Positions 8,568-18,328 are shown, numbered from the stretch's first letter. The stretch is DNA of 64,000 nucleotides from Christensenellaceae bacterium (GCA_012518615.1 JAAYRU010000029.1:57994-121993); one strand, 5' to 3'. Numbers and translations: made by a program. The notes: generated by a model not told the origin, from the sequence alone.

Positions 8568-11158
8568 TATAGTTTCCTCGCCTTTTCCTTTAACAGGTAC
8601 AGATAGTTAAGCGCTTCAACGGGGTTCATGCTCATAACATCTACATTGGCAAGCTCCTCTATAAGTTCGCTCTTGCCTATATCCATTATGCTAAGCTGCT
8701 TATCGCCTCTCTGCTTTTCCATAATCCCCGCAGCAAGGCTGCCCGCGCTTATGTTGTTGGCTTCAAGACGCGCCTGTATCTGCCTTGCCCTATTTATAAG
8801 CTCCCTTGGCAAACCTGCCAGCCTTGCAACATACAGCCCAAAGGATTTATCCGCCCCGCCGCTGATTATAGTATGCAAAAATATTGCTTCATCGCCCATC
8901 TCTTTTACTGCAACGCTTAGGTTTTTAACGCCCTGCATATTGCCCTCAAGCTCGCTTAATTCATGGTAATGGGTAGCGAACAATGTTTTAGCCCTTGTTT
9001 TATTGTTTGAGCATATATATTCAACAGTTGCCCAAGCGATAGAAAGCCCGTCAAGCGTGCTTGTGCCCCTGCCTATTTCGTCCAGTATTATTAGCGAGTT
9101 TTCCGTTGCGTTTCTTAGTATAAAGCTAAGCTCATTCATCTCCACCATAAATGTAGACTGCCCGCCCGCTAAGTCGTCCGAAGCGCCTATACGAGTATAT
9201 ACATTATCCACAAGGGGGATATTAGCGTATTCCGCAGGCACGAATGAGCCCATATGCGCCATAAGCACTATTAGCGCCACTTGACGCATATAAGTGGATT
9301 TGCCGCCCATATTTGGACCCGTAACTATTAGCATTGTGGAGTCGTCGCCGTCCATATACGCGTCGTTGGGTACAAAAGTGGTGTCAGTTAGCGTACGCTC
9401 AACTACGGGATGTCTGCCCGATTTAATATCGAGTATTCCATCTGTATTAATATCGGGACATACATAGCCGTATTCCATCGCCGCAAGCGCAAGGGAAATT
9501 AAAGCGTCTATGCGCTTAAAGCCCTCAGCTATATTTTGGAGAAGTGGTATCTCTTCCTTTATGCTTTCCCTTATCTGCAAAAATAAATCATACTCAAGTT
9601 GTACGGATTTTTCGTCAGCGCCTAGTATTTTGTCCTCTATCTCTTGAAGCTCTTCGGTTATATATCTTTCGCTATTTGCAAGGGTCTGCTTTCGTATGTA
9701 TCTATCCGGTACTAAATGATAATTAGCTTTGGTAACCTCTATATAATAGCCGAATATGCGGTTATACTGTATTTTAAGGCTTTTAATGCCTGTTTTTTCT
9801 TTCTCCGCGGTTTCAAGGTCAAGCAGCCATTGCCTGCCTTCAAAAGAGGCGGATCTAAGTTCATCAAGCGCTGCGCTATAGCCCTTTTTAATTATACCGC
9901 CTTCTGTAATGGATATAGGGGCATATTCATCTATTGCGGAATGTATAAGGTTAATTAAATCATCCACAGGCACAAGCAGCTCCATAGCCTTTTTTAGCCC
10001 GCCTGATTGCGCGCGGCTTAAAACTTGCCTCATGGGGTTAATTTGGTTTAGTGAGCGAAACAGCGACAGGCAATCCCTTGCGTTAAATGTGCCAAAGGAT
10101 ATACGGGACAAAAGGCGCTCCATATCGTATACCTGCCTAAGTATCTCTGCCGCTTCCTGCTGCAGAATTATATCGTCCTTTATTTCACCCACGGCTTCAA
10201 GGCGCTCTACTATGGATTCCTTTTTAAGAAGGGGTTGCTCAACCCAGCTGCGAAGCAGCCTTGCGCCCATGGCGGTGAGGGTTTTGTCCAGCACCCATAT
10301 TAGTGAACCCTTTGTACCCCTTGACCTTATGCCCTCTGTAATCTCCAAATTGCGCCTTGTGTTTTCAGGCAGTGGCATAGTATCTCCGGAGGATAATATT
10401 TCTATCCTATTTATATGGGGGAGCGCAATTTTCTGCGTTTCTCCAAGATAATATATAAGCGCCCCCGCAGCCTTTATTTGATTTGGCATATCATCAGTCA
10501 GCCCAATGCTATCAAGTGAACTCACACCAAAATGCTGCATAAGCTCTCTTTTTGCGTTTCTAAGACCGAAGTATTTATTATCAAGCTGCTCAACATGGCT
10601 TGAAGTAATATTAAAAAGCATGTCCTTATCGCAGGTTATAATCTCCCCGGGTTTTTCCGCGCTAAGTACCGACATTAGCCCCTCAAGCCCGTTTTCTATG
10701 GGGCGTACAAAAAATTCTCCGGTTGATAGATCAGCGCCCGCAAGCGCCCCGCGCTTTCCGCTCATGAATACAGAATATAAATAATTATTGCGCTTTTCAT
10801 CAAGGGAATTTGCGTCTGTTACTGTGCCGGGAGTTATTATGCGCACCACTTCGCGCTTCACAAGCCCCTTAGCTTTAGCGGGGTCTTCAACCTGCTCGCA
10901 TATTGCCACCTTATAGCCCTTTTCTATTAGTTTTGCTATATAGCCGTCCGCGCTGTGCCAAGGCACACCCGCCATAGGCGCGCGCTCCTTAAGGCCGCAT
11001 TCTTTACCGGTTAGCGTAAGCTCAAGCTCCCTTGATACAGTTATTGCGTCCTCAAAGAACATCTCGTAAAAATCCCCAAGGCGGTAGAAGAGTATAGCGT
11101 CGGGGTGCTGGCTCTTTGTATTTACATAATGCTGCATCATAGGGCTAAGCTTTGCCAT
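8567..11158 (-). CDS. mutS: DNA mismatch recognition protein MutS
   Basis: MutS binds base mismatches and small loops and recruits MutL. The 863-residue protein begins with the mismatch-binding domain, containing the FYEMF (Phe-X-Glu) reading motif. Connector, lever and clamp regions follow, then the ABC-type ATPase with Walker A TGPNMGGKST, the signature segment SFM.EMNE, Walker B LIILDEIGRGTST and FATHYHEL. Its length is normal for MutS1. It is part of the miaB-ricA-mutS-mutL-miaA unit. Confidence 0.97.
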   Translation of the reverse strand: MAKLSPMMQHYVNTKSQHPDAILFYRLGDFYEMFFEDAITVSRELELTLTGKECGLKERAPMAGVPWHSADGYIAKLIEKGYKVAICEQVEDPAKAKGLVKREVVRIITPGTVTDANSLDEKRNNYLYSVFMSGKRGALAGADLSTGEFFVRPIENGLEGLMSVLSAEKPGEIITCDKDMLFNITSSHVEQLDNKYFGLRNAKRELMQHFGVSSLDSIGLTDDMPNQIKAAGALIYYLGETQKIALPHINRIEILSSGDTMPLPENTRRNLEITEGIRSRGTKGSLIWVLDKTLTAMGARLLRSWVEQPLLKKESIVERLEAVGEIKDDIILQQEAAEILRQVYDMERLLSRISFGTFNARDCLSLFRSLNQINPMRQVLSRAQSGGLKKAMELLVPVDDLINLIHSAIDEYAPISITEGGIIKKGYSAALDELRSASFEGRQWLLDLETAEKEKTGIKSLKIQYNRIFGYYIEVTKANYHLVPDRYIRKQTLANSERYITEELQEIEDKILGADEKSVQLEYDLFLQIRESIKEEIPLLQNIAEGFKRIDALISLALAAMEYGYVCPDINTDGILDIKSGRHPVVERTLTDTTFVPNDAYMDGDDSTMLIVTGPNMGGKSTYMRQVALIVLMAHMGSFVPAEYANIPLVDNVYTRIGASDDLAGGQSTFMVEMNELSFILRNATENSLIILDEIGRGTSTLDGLSIAWATVEYICSNNKTRAKTLFATHYHELSELEGNMQGVKNLSVAVKEMGDEAIFLHTIISGGADKSFGLYVARLAGLPRELINRARQIQARLEANNISAGSLAAGIMEKQRGDKQLSIMDIGKSELIEELANVDVMSMNPVEALNYLYLLKEKARKL

Positions 11159-11185
11159 CTATATCTCCTAAAACTATTGCAGCAA

Positions 11186-11572
11186 TTAGCAGCCGGAGCA
11201 ACTAGAGCAGCTTCCGGGGCAGCCCTGCATATTCGGCATGAGCGCTAATTGCAGCTCTCTATTTACTTCATCCATGAGGGCGCTGAAAGCTTCTCTTTTT
11301 TGGCTTAAATTCTTCATATCCGCATGGGATAGCATTTTCTCTTTTATAGACTGCATTTCCCTGTCTATTTCGGATATTTTTTCTTTATCAGGCTCATCTT
11401 CAAGGCTTAATTCCTGAAGCCTATGCCTTAGCTGCTCATACTCACCGGATAAGCTAATAAGCTCCGGATTGGTATTAGCCTTTTGCTCCGCTAGGGTCAT
11501 ATCTTTGAAAACCTGAGAATTTTTAATCTCCTCTCCAAGTTCTCTCGCTTTAATAAATACTGTTTCTTTCAT
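11186..11572 (-). CDS. ricA: YlbF/YmcA-family regulator, RicA-like, with C-terminal cysteine cluster
   Basis: This 128-residue helical protein of the YlbF/YmcA family sits between miaB and mutS, the position of ricA (ymcA) in Bacillus. There RicA acts with RicF and RicT in an RNase Y-associated, Fe-S-binding complex that influences mRNA processing and development. Here the extreme C-terminus is CPGSCSSCSGC, giving a C-x3-C-x2-C-x2-C pattern that could ligate a metal or Fe-S cluster. Orthology rests on family and position; the metal binding is inference. Confidence 0.8.
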   Translation of the reverse strand: MKETVFIKARELGEEIKNSQVFKDMTLAEQKANTNPELISLSGEYEQLRHRLQELSLEDEPDKEKISEIDREMQSIKEKMLSHADMKNLSQKREAFSALMDEVNRELQLALMPNMQGCPGSCSSCSGC

Positions 11573-11574
11573 TT

Positions 11575-12975
11575 TTATACTCCTATTCCACGCAGCGTAT
11601 TGCTGCCAAAATCCGTTATTTTTACCTTTACTATTTCGCCAACCAAGTTTTTATTATTGGCTGTAAAGTTTACGCTTATATTCCTTTCATTTTTGCCTGT
11701 AAGCATAGTTTCATCCCGCCTTGATACTCCTTCTACAAGCACATTACAGGTTTTCCCCAGCTGCTCTTTTAGCACTTCCTTTGTTATGTTTTCCTGAATA
11801 GCTATAAGCCTTTCTATACGCTCTGTAGCTATTTCCTTTGGTATTTTACCTTTCATATTATAGGCTTTAGTACCTGCCCTTGGGCTATATACGAATGTAA
11901 AGGCGCTGTCATAGCGTATTTCTTTTACAAGCTGTAGAGTTTGTTCAAAATCCTCATCTGTTTCGGTTGGGAAGGCGACAATAATATCGCTTGTTATGCC
12001 TATATCCGGCACAGCTTTTCTAAGCTCCATAACCTTATGTTTATAGCTTTCCCTATCATAGCCCCTATTCATAAGCTCAAGCACTCTATCGCTTCCGGAC
12101 TGTACAGGCAAATGCAAATGCCCGCATAGCCCTTTGCTTTTAGCGTATTCTTCTATTAGCTCAGGCGATAAGTCCTTAGGGTGGCTTGTCATAAAGCGAA
12201 TCCTAGGTACGCCTATTATATCAAGCGCGCGAAGTAACTCGGGAAAAGTCATATCCCCCGTGCCTTTGCCGTAGGAATTTACATTTTGCCCAAGAAGCAT
12301 TATCTCTTTTACTCCGTCTTTTAAAAGCGCTTCCGCTTCTTTTAATATATCGGCGGATTTTCTTGAGCGCTCCCTCCCCCTTACATAGGGTACTATGCAG
12401 TAGGAACAGAAATTGTTACATCCCTGCATAATGGATATATAGGCCTTTTCGCGCGTTGGGCGCACAAGGGGCAAACCCTCAACAAGTGTAGACTGATTTT
12501 CAGATACCCTTATGCACCTAATATCGCCCGCAATTACATTGTACAAAATTTCGGGCAGTTTGTACAAGTTGCCTGTTCCAAGGGCAAAATCTATAAAGGG
12601 GTATTGCTTTAATATTTTTTCCGCCATGCCCTTTTGCTCCATCATACAGCCGCATACGCCTATAAGCATATGTGGTCTTTTCTTTTTGGTTTCCTTAAGC
12701 CAAATTATATTGCCAAGCGCGCGGCGATTTGCGTTTTCCCTTATACAGCAGGTGTTAAATATTACTATGTCCGCCTTCGTTCTATCTTCAGCCATAGTAA
12801 AGCCCATATGTTCAAGCATACCGCTTATTTTTTGGCTATCATGCTCATTCATCTGGCAGCCATAAGTTACAACATGGTAGCTGCTATGCACTTTTTCAAT
12901 AGCTTTTACTTGCTGAGCATATATTTTCTGCTGGTTAATTTCTTCAATGCTTATATTTATAATACTATTGCTCAT
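11575..12975 (-). CDS. miaB: tRNA-2-methylthio-N6-dimethylallyladenosine synthase
   Basis: This radical-SAM methylthiotransferase converts i6A37 to ms2i6A37 in tRNA. Domain order: N-terminal UPF0004 domain with the auxiliary cluster cysteines (TYGCQMNEHDS, FNTCCIRENA, GVCGCM), the radical-SAM motif CNNFCSYC (C-x3-C-x2-C) with VPYVRGRERSR, and a C-terminal TRAM domain. I chose the ATG at 12975 rather than 13023 because GGGAG precedes it at a proper distance. The first codons overlap the end of the RNase G gene. Its substrate is made by MiaA, encoded five genes downstream. Confidence 0.95.
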   Translation of the reverse strand: MSNSIINISIEEINQQKIYAQQVKAIEKVHSSYHVVTYGCQMNEHDSQKISGMLEHMGFTMAEDRTKADIVIFNTCCIRENANRRALGNIIWLKETKKKRPHMLIGVCGCMMEQKGMAEKILKQYPFIDFALGTGNLYKLPEILYNVIAGDIRCIRVSENQSTLVEGLPLVRPTREKAYISIMQGCNNFCSYCIVPYVRGRERSRKSADILKEAEALLKDGVKEIMLLGQNVNSYGKGTGDMTFPELLRALDIIGVPRIRFMTSHPKDLSPELIEEYAKSKGLCGHLHLPVQSGSDRVLELMNRGYDRESYKHKVMELRKAVPDIGITSDIIVAFPTETDEDFEQTLQLVKEIRYDSAFTFVYSPRAGTKAYNMKGKIPKEIATERIERLIAIQENITKEVLKEQLGKTCNVLVEGVSRRDETMLTGKNERNISVNFTANNKNLVGEIVKVKITDFGSNTLRGIGV

Positions 12976-14089
12976 ATATTCCGCTCCCTTTGCAATACGG
13001 GCATATATTTCTATCGCTTGCAAGCGCAGTGTCGCTACGCTTTCTTGTAATTTCCATTATGCCAAGCCTTGTAAAGCCAAGCACATCCGTTTTTACGCTG
13101 TCCTCTGAAAGCGCTTTTTTCATTTCATCTATCAGTATATCCCTCTCCTGCTGTGACTGCATATCTATAAAATCTACCATAATTATGCCTGATATTTTTC
13201 TAAGCCTGATTAGCCTCGCTACTTCCCTTGCGGCTTCTATATTTGTTGAAAGCCCCGCTCCCTTTTTGCTTTTGGCGCTGTTTACATCTATAACGGTCAT
13301 AGCTTCACAGGGGTCTATGCATATATTCGCCCCGCTTTTAAGGTGTATCCTGCGCCTTAACGCCTTTGAAAGCTTATCCGGAACCGCCCCAAGCAGCATA
13401 GGGTTTTCGCTTAACTTACAGGGTATACCGTATTTTTCCCCTGCATCCTCTATATTGCTTATAAAGCTATCTATATTATATGGATTATCCCTTAAAAATG
13501 TTTCAAGCGCATTTGGCGCTGCTATAAGCAAACCCGCTTCGCCTGTGTTTTGCAACTTATTATATAGCTCATTCCATTTAGATATAAGGCTTTCGGCTTC
13601 CTTTACTATTTCGCAGCTGTCCGCATTACAGCTTATAGAGCGCATTACAAACGCCCCACGCTCCACTTCTATTCCCCTTGCTATGTTGTGCAGCCTGCCT
13701 CTTTCTTCCTTATCTTCTATTTTAGATGATACTCCGCCTTTTTCACTATATGGCAAGTAAATTATATATTTCCCTACAAAGGCTATATCGCCCGAAACAT
13801 ATGCCGCTTTATCTCCATCTGCGGGGCGCTTAACCTGAACTATTATAAAATCGCCTGTGTTTACTTTATACGGAATCTCATCATGCGGTAAAAAGCCTTG
13901 AATGTCGTTTCCAAGTGAAACAAAGCAGGCGTTTATAGACGGCATATTACGGGTTATTTTAGCTAAATATATGCTGTTTACCTTGGGAGAATTATCCTCA
14001 CCCCATGTGCTGTATTCATAAAGCTTTCCATCTACTAAATACGCCATGGAATATATATCGCCGTTTTTTTCCAGCAGTATTTCCCTCAT
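12965..14089 (-). CDS. rng: Ribonuclease E/G family protein, short RNase G type
   Basis: This single-strand-specific endoribonuclease acts in rRNA and mRNA processing. The 374-residue protein has an S1-like region in the first third (YLAKITRNMPSINACFV, GDFIIVQVKRP) and the catalytic DNase I-like domain. The two metal-binding aspartates are in MTVIDVNSAK and IIMVDFIDM. The Zn-link motif CPYCKGSG is at the very end. There is no degradosome scaffold extension. It overlaps the TIGR03936 gene by 4 bp. Confidence 0.9.
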   Translation of the reverse strand: MREILLEKNGDIYSMAYLVDGKLYEYSTWGEDNSPKVNSIYLAKITRNMPSINACFVSLGNDIQGFLPHDEIPYKVNTGDFIIVQVKRPADGDKAAYVSGDIAFVGKYIIYLPYSEKGGVSSKIEDKEERGRLHNIARGIEVERGAFVMRSISCNADSCEIVKEAESLISKWNELYNKLQNTGEAGLLIAAPNALETFLRDNPYNIDSFISNIEDAGEKYGIPCKLSENPMLLGAVPDKLSKALRRRIHLKSGANICIDPCEAMTVIDVNSAKSKKGAGLSTNIEAAREVARLIRLRKISGIIMVDFIDMQSQQERDILIDEMKKALSEDSVKTDVLGFTRLGIMEITRKRSDTALASDRNICPYCKGSGIYEQ

Positions 14090-14739
14090 GCTTCCTCCAA
14101 GGGTATAAGCTTTTCAGCGTATAGCGCGGTTCTAACCGCTATGTAATGGGGTACAGAAACGCCCGCAAAGCTTGAAAGCTCCTCTATTAGTGAGGCGGGC
14201 TTAAGCGTACCCTGTGATGATAGAGATAGCAGCGCATACAGGCTGCCTTCCTTTACGCTAAGCGCATATATTAAAGGGCGCATATCGTACTCCACCATGC
14301 CTTTTTTACTTTTGCGCTTTGACATTATACTTTCCCTTTGCATAAATGCATCCACATTAGATAATATGCTGTCCGCAGGGGATAAAAAATCATACCTTAT
14401 TTGAGTGGCAAATAGCTGGCTCATAGCTGCGGGATGTTTATCTTCCCTACTGCTTGCAGAAAGTATTCTCACTCCCTCTGGCAGGCTGTTATTAAGCTCA
14501 TTCACGAAATTTTGCTCATTGAAATCTTCGCTTAATTGCACATCCATAACTTCCCTTTCCCCCGCCATACCAACATTTAGAGGAGCCGCAAGGGAAAGAA
14601 GTATATGCGGATTATAGCCCGATGAATAGGCAACGGGAATTCCGCTTCGCCTAAGCGCCCTATGCATAAGACGCATAAGGTCAAGATGCCCTACATGGCG
14701 AAGTCTTTTAGATACTGAGTACACTGCGCGCATTTTCAT
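14086..14739 (-). CDS. TIGR03936 (DUF2344) radical-SAM-associated protein
   Basis: This roughly 217-residue protein belongs to the DUF2344/TIGR03936 family, almost always encoded beside a TIGR03960 radical-SAM protein as here (in some genomes the two are fused). Recognisable segments are YSVSKRLRHVGHLDLMRL and GYNPHILLSLAAPLNVG. I chose the ATG at 14739 because it overlaps the upstream gene's TGA as ATGA with GAGGG before it, a standard coupled start. The biochemical function is not established; the link to tRNA and RNA genes suggests a role in RNA modification. Confidence 0.85.
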   Translation of the reverse strand: MKMRAVYSVSKRLRHVGHLDLMRLMHRALRRSGIPVAYSSGYNPHILLSLAAPLNVGMAGEREVMDVQLSEDFNEQNFVNELNNSLPEGVRILSASSREDKHPAAMSQLFATQIRYDFLSPADSILSNVDAFMQRESIMSKRKSKKGMVEYDMRPLIYALSVKEGSLYALLSLSSQGTLKPASLIEELSSFAGVSVPHYIAVRTALYAEKLIPLEEA

Positions 14740-16574
14740 TGGCAAATACCCTCTATATTTTGAAGCCCGCAGCCCATGCAGCCCTGCCTGCAATCCCTAG
14801 TGGTTTGAGCTTTTTTTGCCCTTTCATTTTCCCTAATTAAATAATCTCTGCTTACGCCTATATCTATAATATCCCAAGGGAGTATTTCATTATATTCCCT
14901 CTCCCTGCTGGAGTAAAAATCCATATCGATACCGCAATCCAAAAAAGCTTTTTTCCATATATCAAATGAGAAATGCTCTCTCCACGAATCCAGCATGGCA
15001 CCAGCCTTATAGGCGCTGTATATTACCCTGCCCATATTCCTATCGCCCCTTGCTATTGCCGCTTCAAGCACGCTAAGCTCCGCCTCATGCCAGTTATATT
15101 GAACGCCCTTTATGCGAAGGCTGTTTCTTAAATACTCCTGCTTTTTATATATGGTTTCTAAATCGTCCTGCTTAGCCCACTGGAAAGGGGTAAAGGGCTT
15201 GGGTACGAATGTAGATGTGCTAACTGTAATCCTAAGCCCCTTGGGTCTTTTTGGGAGGGAGTGATAATAAGCGCTTATATCCTTTGCTAATTGTACTATG
15301 CCGTCTAAATCCTCATAGGTTTCGGTTGGAAGCCCCATCATAAAATACAGCTTTATATTGCTGTAGCCAATGGAAAAAGCCTCCTTTACCCTTTGCATTA
15401 TATCATCATGGGTTATGCGCTTGTTTATACCATCCCTAAGCCTTTGTGTACCGGCTTCCGGCGCAAGCGTAAGCCCGCTTTTTTTAACCTTTGAAGCTTC
15501 CTCAAGCGCTCCTTTAATTTTGCTATCAAGCCTAAGGCTTGGCAGTGATACGGATACCCTTTTTTGAGAAAATTCCGCTATAAGTTTTTCAACAAGCTCA
15601 TCTATATGGCTATAATCCCCGCTAGATAGCGAAGAAAGCGATATTTCCTCATAGCCCGTAGCCTTTTCCTGCGCCCTAGCATATTCCATAAGGCTTTCTA
15701 CGCTGCGCTCTCTAACGGGTCTGTACAGCATACCCGCTTGGCAGAACCTGCAGCCCTGAGTGCAGCCACGCATAATTTCAAGCACCATTCTATCATGCAC
15801 AGCTTGTGTAAATGGCACTATGGACTTAATAGGAAAAGGCAAATCCTCTATGGATCTTTCTATTCTCCTGCGCGGATTTTGGGGTACACCATCAATATTT
15901 GGTACAACCTCTTTTATAGTACCATCATTATTATAGCTTATAGAATAAAACTCAGGCACATATATGCCTTCTATTTTGGATAATTGCAGCAGCGTATCAC
16001 GGCGGCTAAGCCCCTTTTGTTTAGCGCTCCTTATACATTCGCATATTTCTACTATTCCTATTTCACCATCACCCATGAAAAAGGCGTCTATAAAGCTGCT
16101 CATAGGCTCGGGGTTACAGCACGAAGGTCCACCTGCAATTACTATGGGCGCGCCTTCTTTCCTATCCTTACTTAATATTTCCACACCGCCAAGCTCAAGC
16201 ATAGCAAGCACATTTGTAAAGTTCATCTCATACTGGAATGTAAAGCCTACTATGTCAAACTCATGTAAAGGGGTTCTGTTTTCAAGTGAAAATAATGGTA
16301 TATTGTTTTCTTTAAGCAGCGAATACATGTCACTCCATGGCATACACACTCTTTCGCATATTACACCCGGAGTATCGTTTAATATTTCGTATAGTATTTT
16401 CATGCCAAGGTGGCTCATGGCAAGTTCATATGTATCAGGGAAACAAAAGGCGAAGCTTATATCTCTCTCTTTTTTCTGCCTATTTACAGCACCAAGCTCC
16501 CCGCCTATATAGCGGGCAGGTCTATCTACCTTATCTAATATGCTTTCTATAAGGCTTTCATCTATGCTGCTCAA
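14736..16574 (-). CDS. TIGR03960 B12-binding/radical-SAM protein
   Basis: This protein of about 612 residues has an N-terminal cobalamin-binding-like region (ISFAFCFPDTYELAMSHLG, VGFTFQYEMNFTNVL, VIAGGPSCCNPEP) and a central radical-SAM core with the cluster motif CTQGCRFC. The C-terminus contains a second cysteine group, CRQGCMGCG. The TTG at 16574 is chosen because AAGGTGA precedes it, overlapping the end of the upstream gene; a TTG at 16601 is an alternative. It forms a translationally coupled pair with the TIGR03936 gene. The substrate is unknown. Confidence 0.87.
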   Translation of the reverse strand: MSSIDESLIESILDKVDRPARYIGGELGAVNRQKKERDISFAFCFPDTYELAMSHLGMKILYEILNDTPGVICERVCMPWSDMYSLLKENNIPLFSLENRTPLHEFDIVGFTFQYEMNFTNVLAMLELGGVEILSKDRKEGAPIVIAGGPSCCNPEPMSSFIDAFFMGDGEIGIVEICECIRSAKQKGLSRRDTLLQLSKIEGIYVPEFYSISYNNDGTIKEVVPNIDGVPQNPRRRIERSIEDLPFPIKSIVPFTQAVHDRMVLEIMRGCTQGCRFCQAGMLYRPVRERSVESLMEYARAQEKATGYEEISLSSLSSGDYSHIDELVEKLIAEFSQKRVSVSLPSLRLDSKIKGALEEASKVKKSGLTLAPEAGTQRLRDGINKRITHDDIMQRVKEAFSIGYSNIKLYFMMGLPTETYEDLDGIVQLAKDISAYYHSLPKRPKGLRITVSTSTFVPKPFTPFQWAKQDDLETIYKKQEYLRNSLRIKGVQYNWHEAELSVLEAAIARGDRNMGRVIYSAYKAGAMLDSWREHFSFDIWKKAFLDCGIDMDFYSSREREYNEILPWDIIDIGVSRDYLIRENERAKKAQTTRDCRQGCMGCGLQNIEGICQ

Positions 16575-16575
16575 A

Positions 16576-17862
16576 TTATTCACCTTTAAGGCTTTCCTCA
16601 AGTTTTTTCATAGCTATTGCCCTGTGGCTTATCGCGTTTTTCTCGCTTGAGCTTATCTGCGCCATTGTTTTGCCGCTAGGCAGTACGAAAAGCGGGTCAT
16701 ATCCAAAGCCGTTTTCTCCTGCGGGGGATAGCCCTATTTCTCCAAATACTTCGCCTGTGAATACCTTTGTATCTTCTTGCGGGTAAGAGAGCGCTGCAGC
16801 GCATACAAATTTTGCGCGCCTATCTTCTATACCCTGCATATCTTGAAGCAGCTTTTTGTTGTTCGCTTCATCATCATGCATATCGCCCGCATATCTTGCG
16901 CTGTATACGCCTGGCGCGCCATTTAGCGAGTGCACCATAAGCCCGCTATCATCGCCTATTGAAGGGTATCCCGTCCTTCTGCAAAGCGTTTCGGCTTTTA
17001 TAATGGCATTTTCGCTGAATGTGCTGCCGTCTTCTACTATTTCTTGCTTAAAACCTGTTTCATCAGGAGATAAAATATTATAGTTTTTGCCTAGAATGTT
17101 TTTAAGCTCCCGCTTTTTATTAGCGTTGCTGCTTGCTATTACTATGTTGGGCTTTATATTAAGCTGGGCAAGCTTACTTTTAAGAGCAAGCTGTTGCCTT
17201 GCCTGTACCACCCTTATGCCAAACTCGGCAGCGTCAAGAAGCATAGTAAGCTCTTTTCTTGAAAAAGGTTCTCTTTCCCCCGTTGCCTGTATCTCTATAA
17301 TATTGCCTAAATTATCCCCAACAATATTAGCGTCTGTATAGGCATTGCTATCTAAATAATAATCTAAATCCAGCGCAATTTTGCCATCTACTATGCCGCA
17401 GCTTATTGCCGCAACTTGCCTTAATATAGGAGAAGAAGATATTATCCCCTCTTCCATCATGCGGCTTACGCAAAGGCAAAGCGCAACAAAGCCGCCTGAA
17501 ATTGAGGCAGTACGGGTGCCGCCATCTGCCGAAAGCACATCACAGTCTATAGTTATAGTGTTTTCCCCTATGGCGTATAGGTCTATCACTTGCCTTAGCG
17601 ACCTACCTATAAGCCTGCTTATTTCAACGCTTCGACTATCCCTTTTTACTCCGTCCCTCTTTTTTCTTGAAGATGTGCTGCCGGGCAGCATAGCATATTC
17701 AGCAGTAAGCCAACCCTTGCCGCTGCCCTGTAAAAATGGCGGCGAGCCTTTTTCAAATGAGGCGGTGCATATTACCTTTGTATTGCCAAAGGATATAAGG
17801 CAGCTGCCATATGCGTTTAACGCTATATTGTTTATTATATCAACCTGTCTTAAATTATATAT
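16576..17862 (-). CDS. RNase PH fused to HAM1-type non-canonical purine NTP pyrophosphatase
   Basis: This is a bifunctional fusion. The N-terminal part is RNase PH, a phosphorolytic 3'-5' exonuclease trimming tRNA ends (TKVICTASFEKG, ADGGTRTASISGG, LDLDYYLDSNAYTDANIV). The C-terminal part is a RdgB/HAM1 nucleotide pyrophosphatase that removes ITP and XTP (IASSNANKKRELKNIL, SIGDDSGLMVHSLNGAPGVYSARYAG, GFGYDPLF). No ATG, GTG or TTG exists in frame before residue 57 of the conserved RNase PH core. The first ATG, at 17691, would delete part of the fold. I place the start at an ATA at 17862, six bases after GGAGGA. The first residues expected for RNase PH (an R-x-D-G-R segment) are missing. Confidence 0.8.
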   Translation of the reverse strand: MYNLRQVDIINNIALNAYGSCLISFGNTKVICTASFEKGSPPFLQGSGKGWLTAEYAMLPGSTSSRKKRDGVKRDSRSVEISRLIGRSLRQVIDLYAIGENTITIDCDVLSADGGTRTASISGGFVALCLCVSRMMEEGIISSSPILRQVAAISCGIVDGKIALDLDYYLDSNAYTDANIVGDNLGNIIEIQATGEREPFSRKELTMLLDAAEFGIRVVQARQQLALKSKLAQLNIKPNIVIASSNANKKRELKNILGKNYNILSPDETGFKQEIVEDGSTFSENAIIKAETLCRRTGYPSIGDDSGLMVHSLNGAPGVYSARYAGDMHDDEANNKKLLQDMQGIEDRRAKFVCAAALSYPQEDTKVFTGEVFGEIGLSPAGENGFGYDPLFVLPSGKTMAQISSSEKNAISHRAIAMKKLEESLKGE

Positions 17863-17878
17863 AAAAATTCCTCCATTT

Positions 17879-17907
17879 AAAAAGCGCTTGCCGTATGAAC
17901 AAGCGCT
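17879..17907 (-). terminator. Intrinsic terminator after yajC
   Basis: On the minus strand AGCGCTTG and CAAGCGCT form a perfect 8-bp stem around a 9-nt loop, followed by TTTTT. It lies between the yajC stop and the RNase PH-HAM1 start. Confidence 0.75.
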
Positions 17908-17923
17908 CTAATCGCCATTTATA

Positions 17924-18328
17924 TCAGACGATAATATCGCCCTCGTTTTCAACGGTAACTTCTTCAACGCTGCGTATTGCCCAGCGGGCTATAACAATAG
18001 GCATGTTCTCGGTACCTACCATTAGATTTACCGTATCCTCGCGAAGCCCTGAAACCGTGCCGTATATACCGCCTATAGTGCAAATCCTGTCGCCGACCTT
18101 TATATTATCGAGCATTTCCTTGATTTTTTTGTCCTTCTTGCGCTGCGGGCGTATTAACATGAAGTAAAACACCACGAATATAAGCAGCATGGGGAGCATA
18201 CTCGTAAGGAGCGCTAGGAATGTGTTTGGCTCCGCGGCGGCTTCGCCCCCGGCTTCCGCCGCGCCTGCCGCTGCCGGTGCAGCTTCCTCAGCAACTGCTG
18301 AAATAATACCGAATAATTTTTCGAGCAT
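17924..18328 (-). CDS. yajC: Preprotein translocase subunit YajC
   Basis: YajC is an accessory membrane subunit of the Sec translocon, associated with SecDF. The 134-residue protein has an unusually long Ala/Glu-rich N-terminal segment (residues 8-33), one transmembrane helix (LPMLLIFVVFYFMLI) and the diagnostic RPQRKKDKK. The cytosolic domain contains IKVGDRICTIGGIYGTV. A terminator follows the gene. Confidence 0.92.
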   Translation of the reverse strand: MLEKLFGIISAVAEEAAPAAAGAAEAGGEAAAEPNTFLALLTSMLPMLLIFVVFYFMLIRPQRKKDKKIKEMLDNIKVGDRICTIGGIYGTVSGLREDTVNLMVGTENMPIVIARWAIRSVEEVTVENEGDIIV

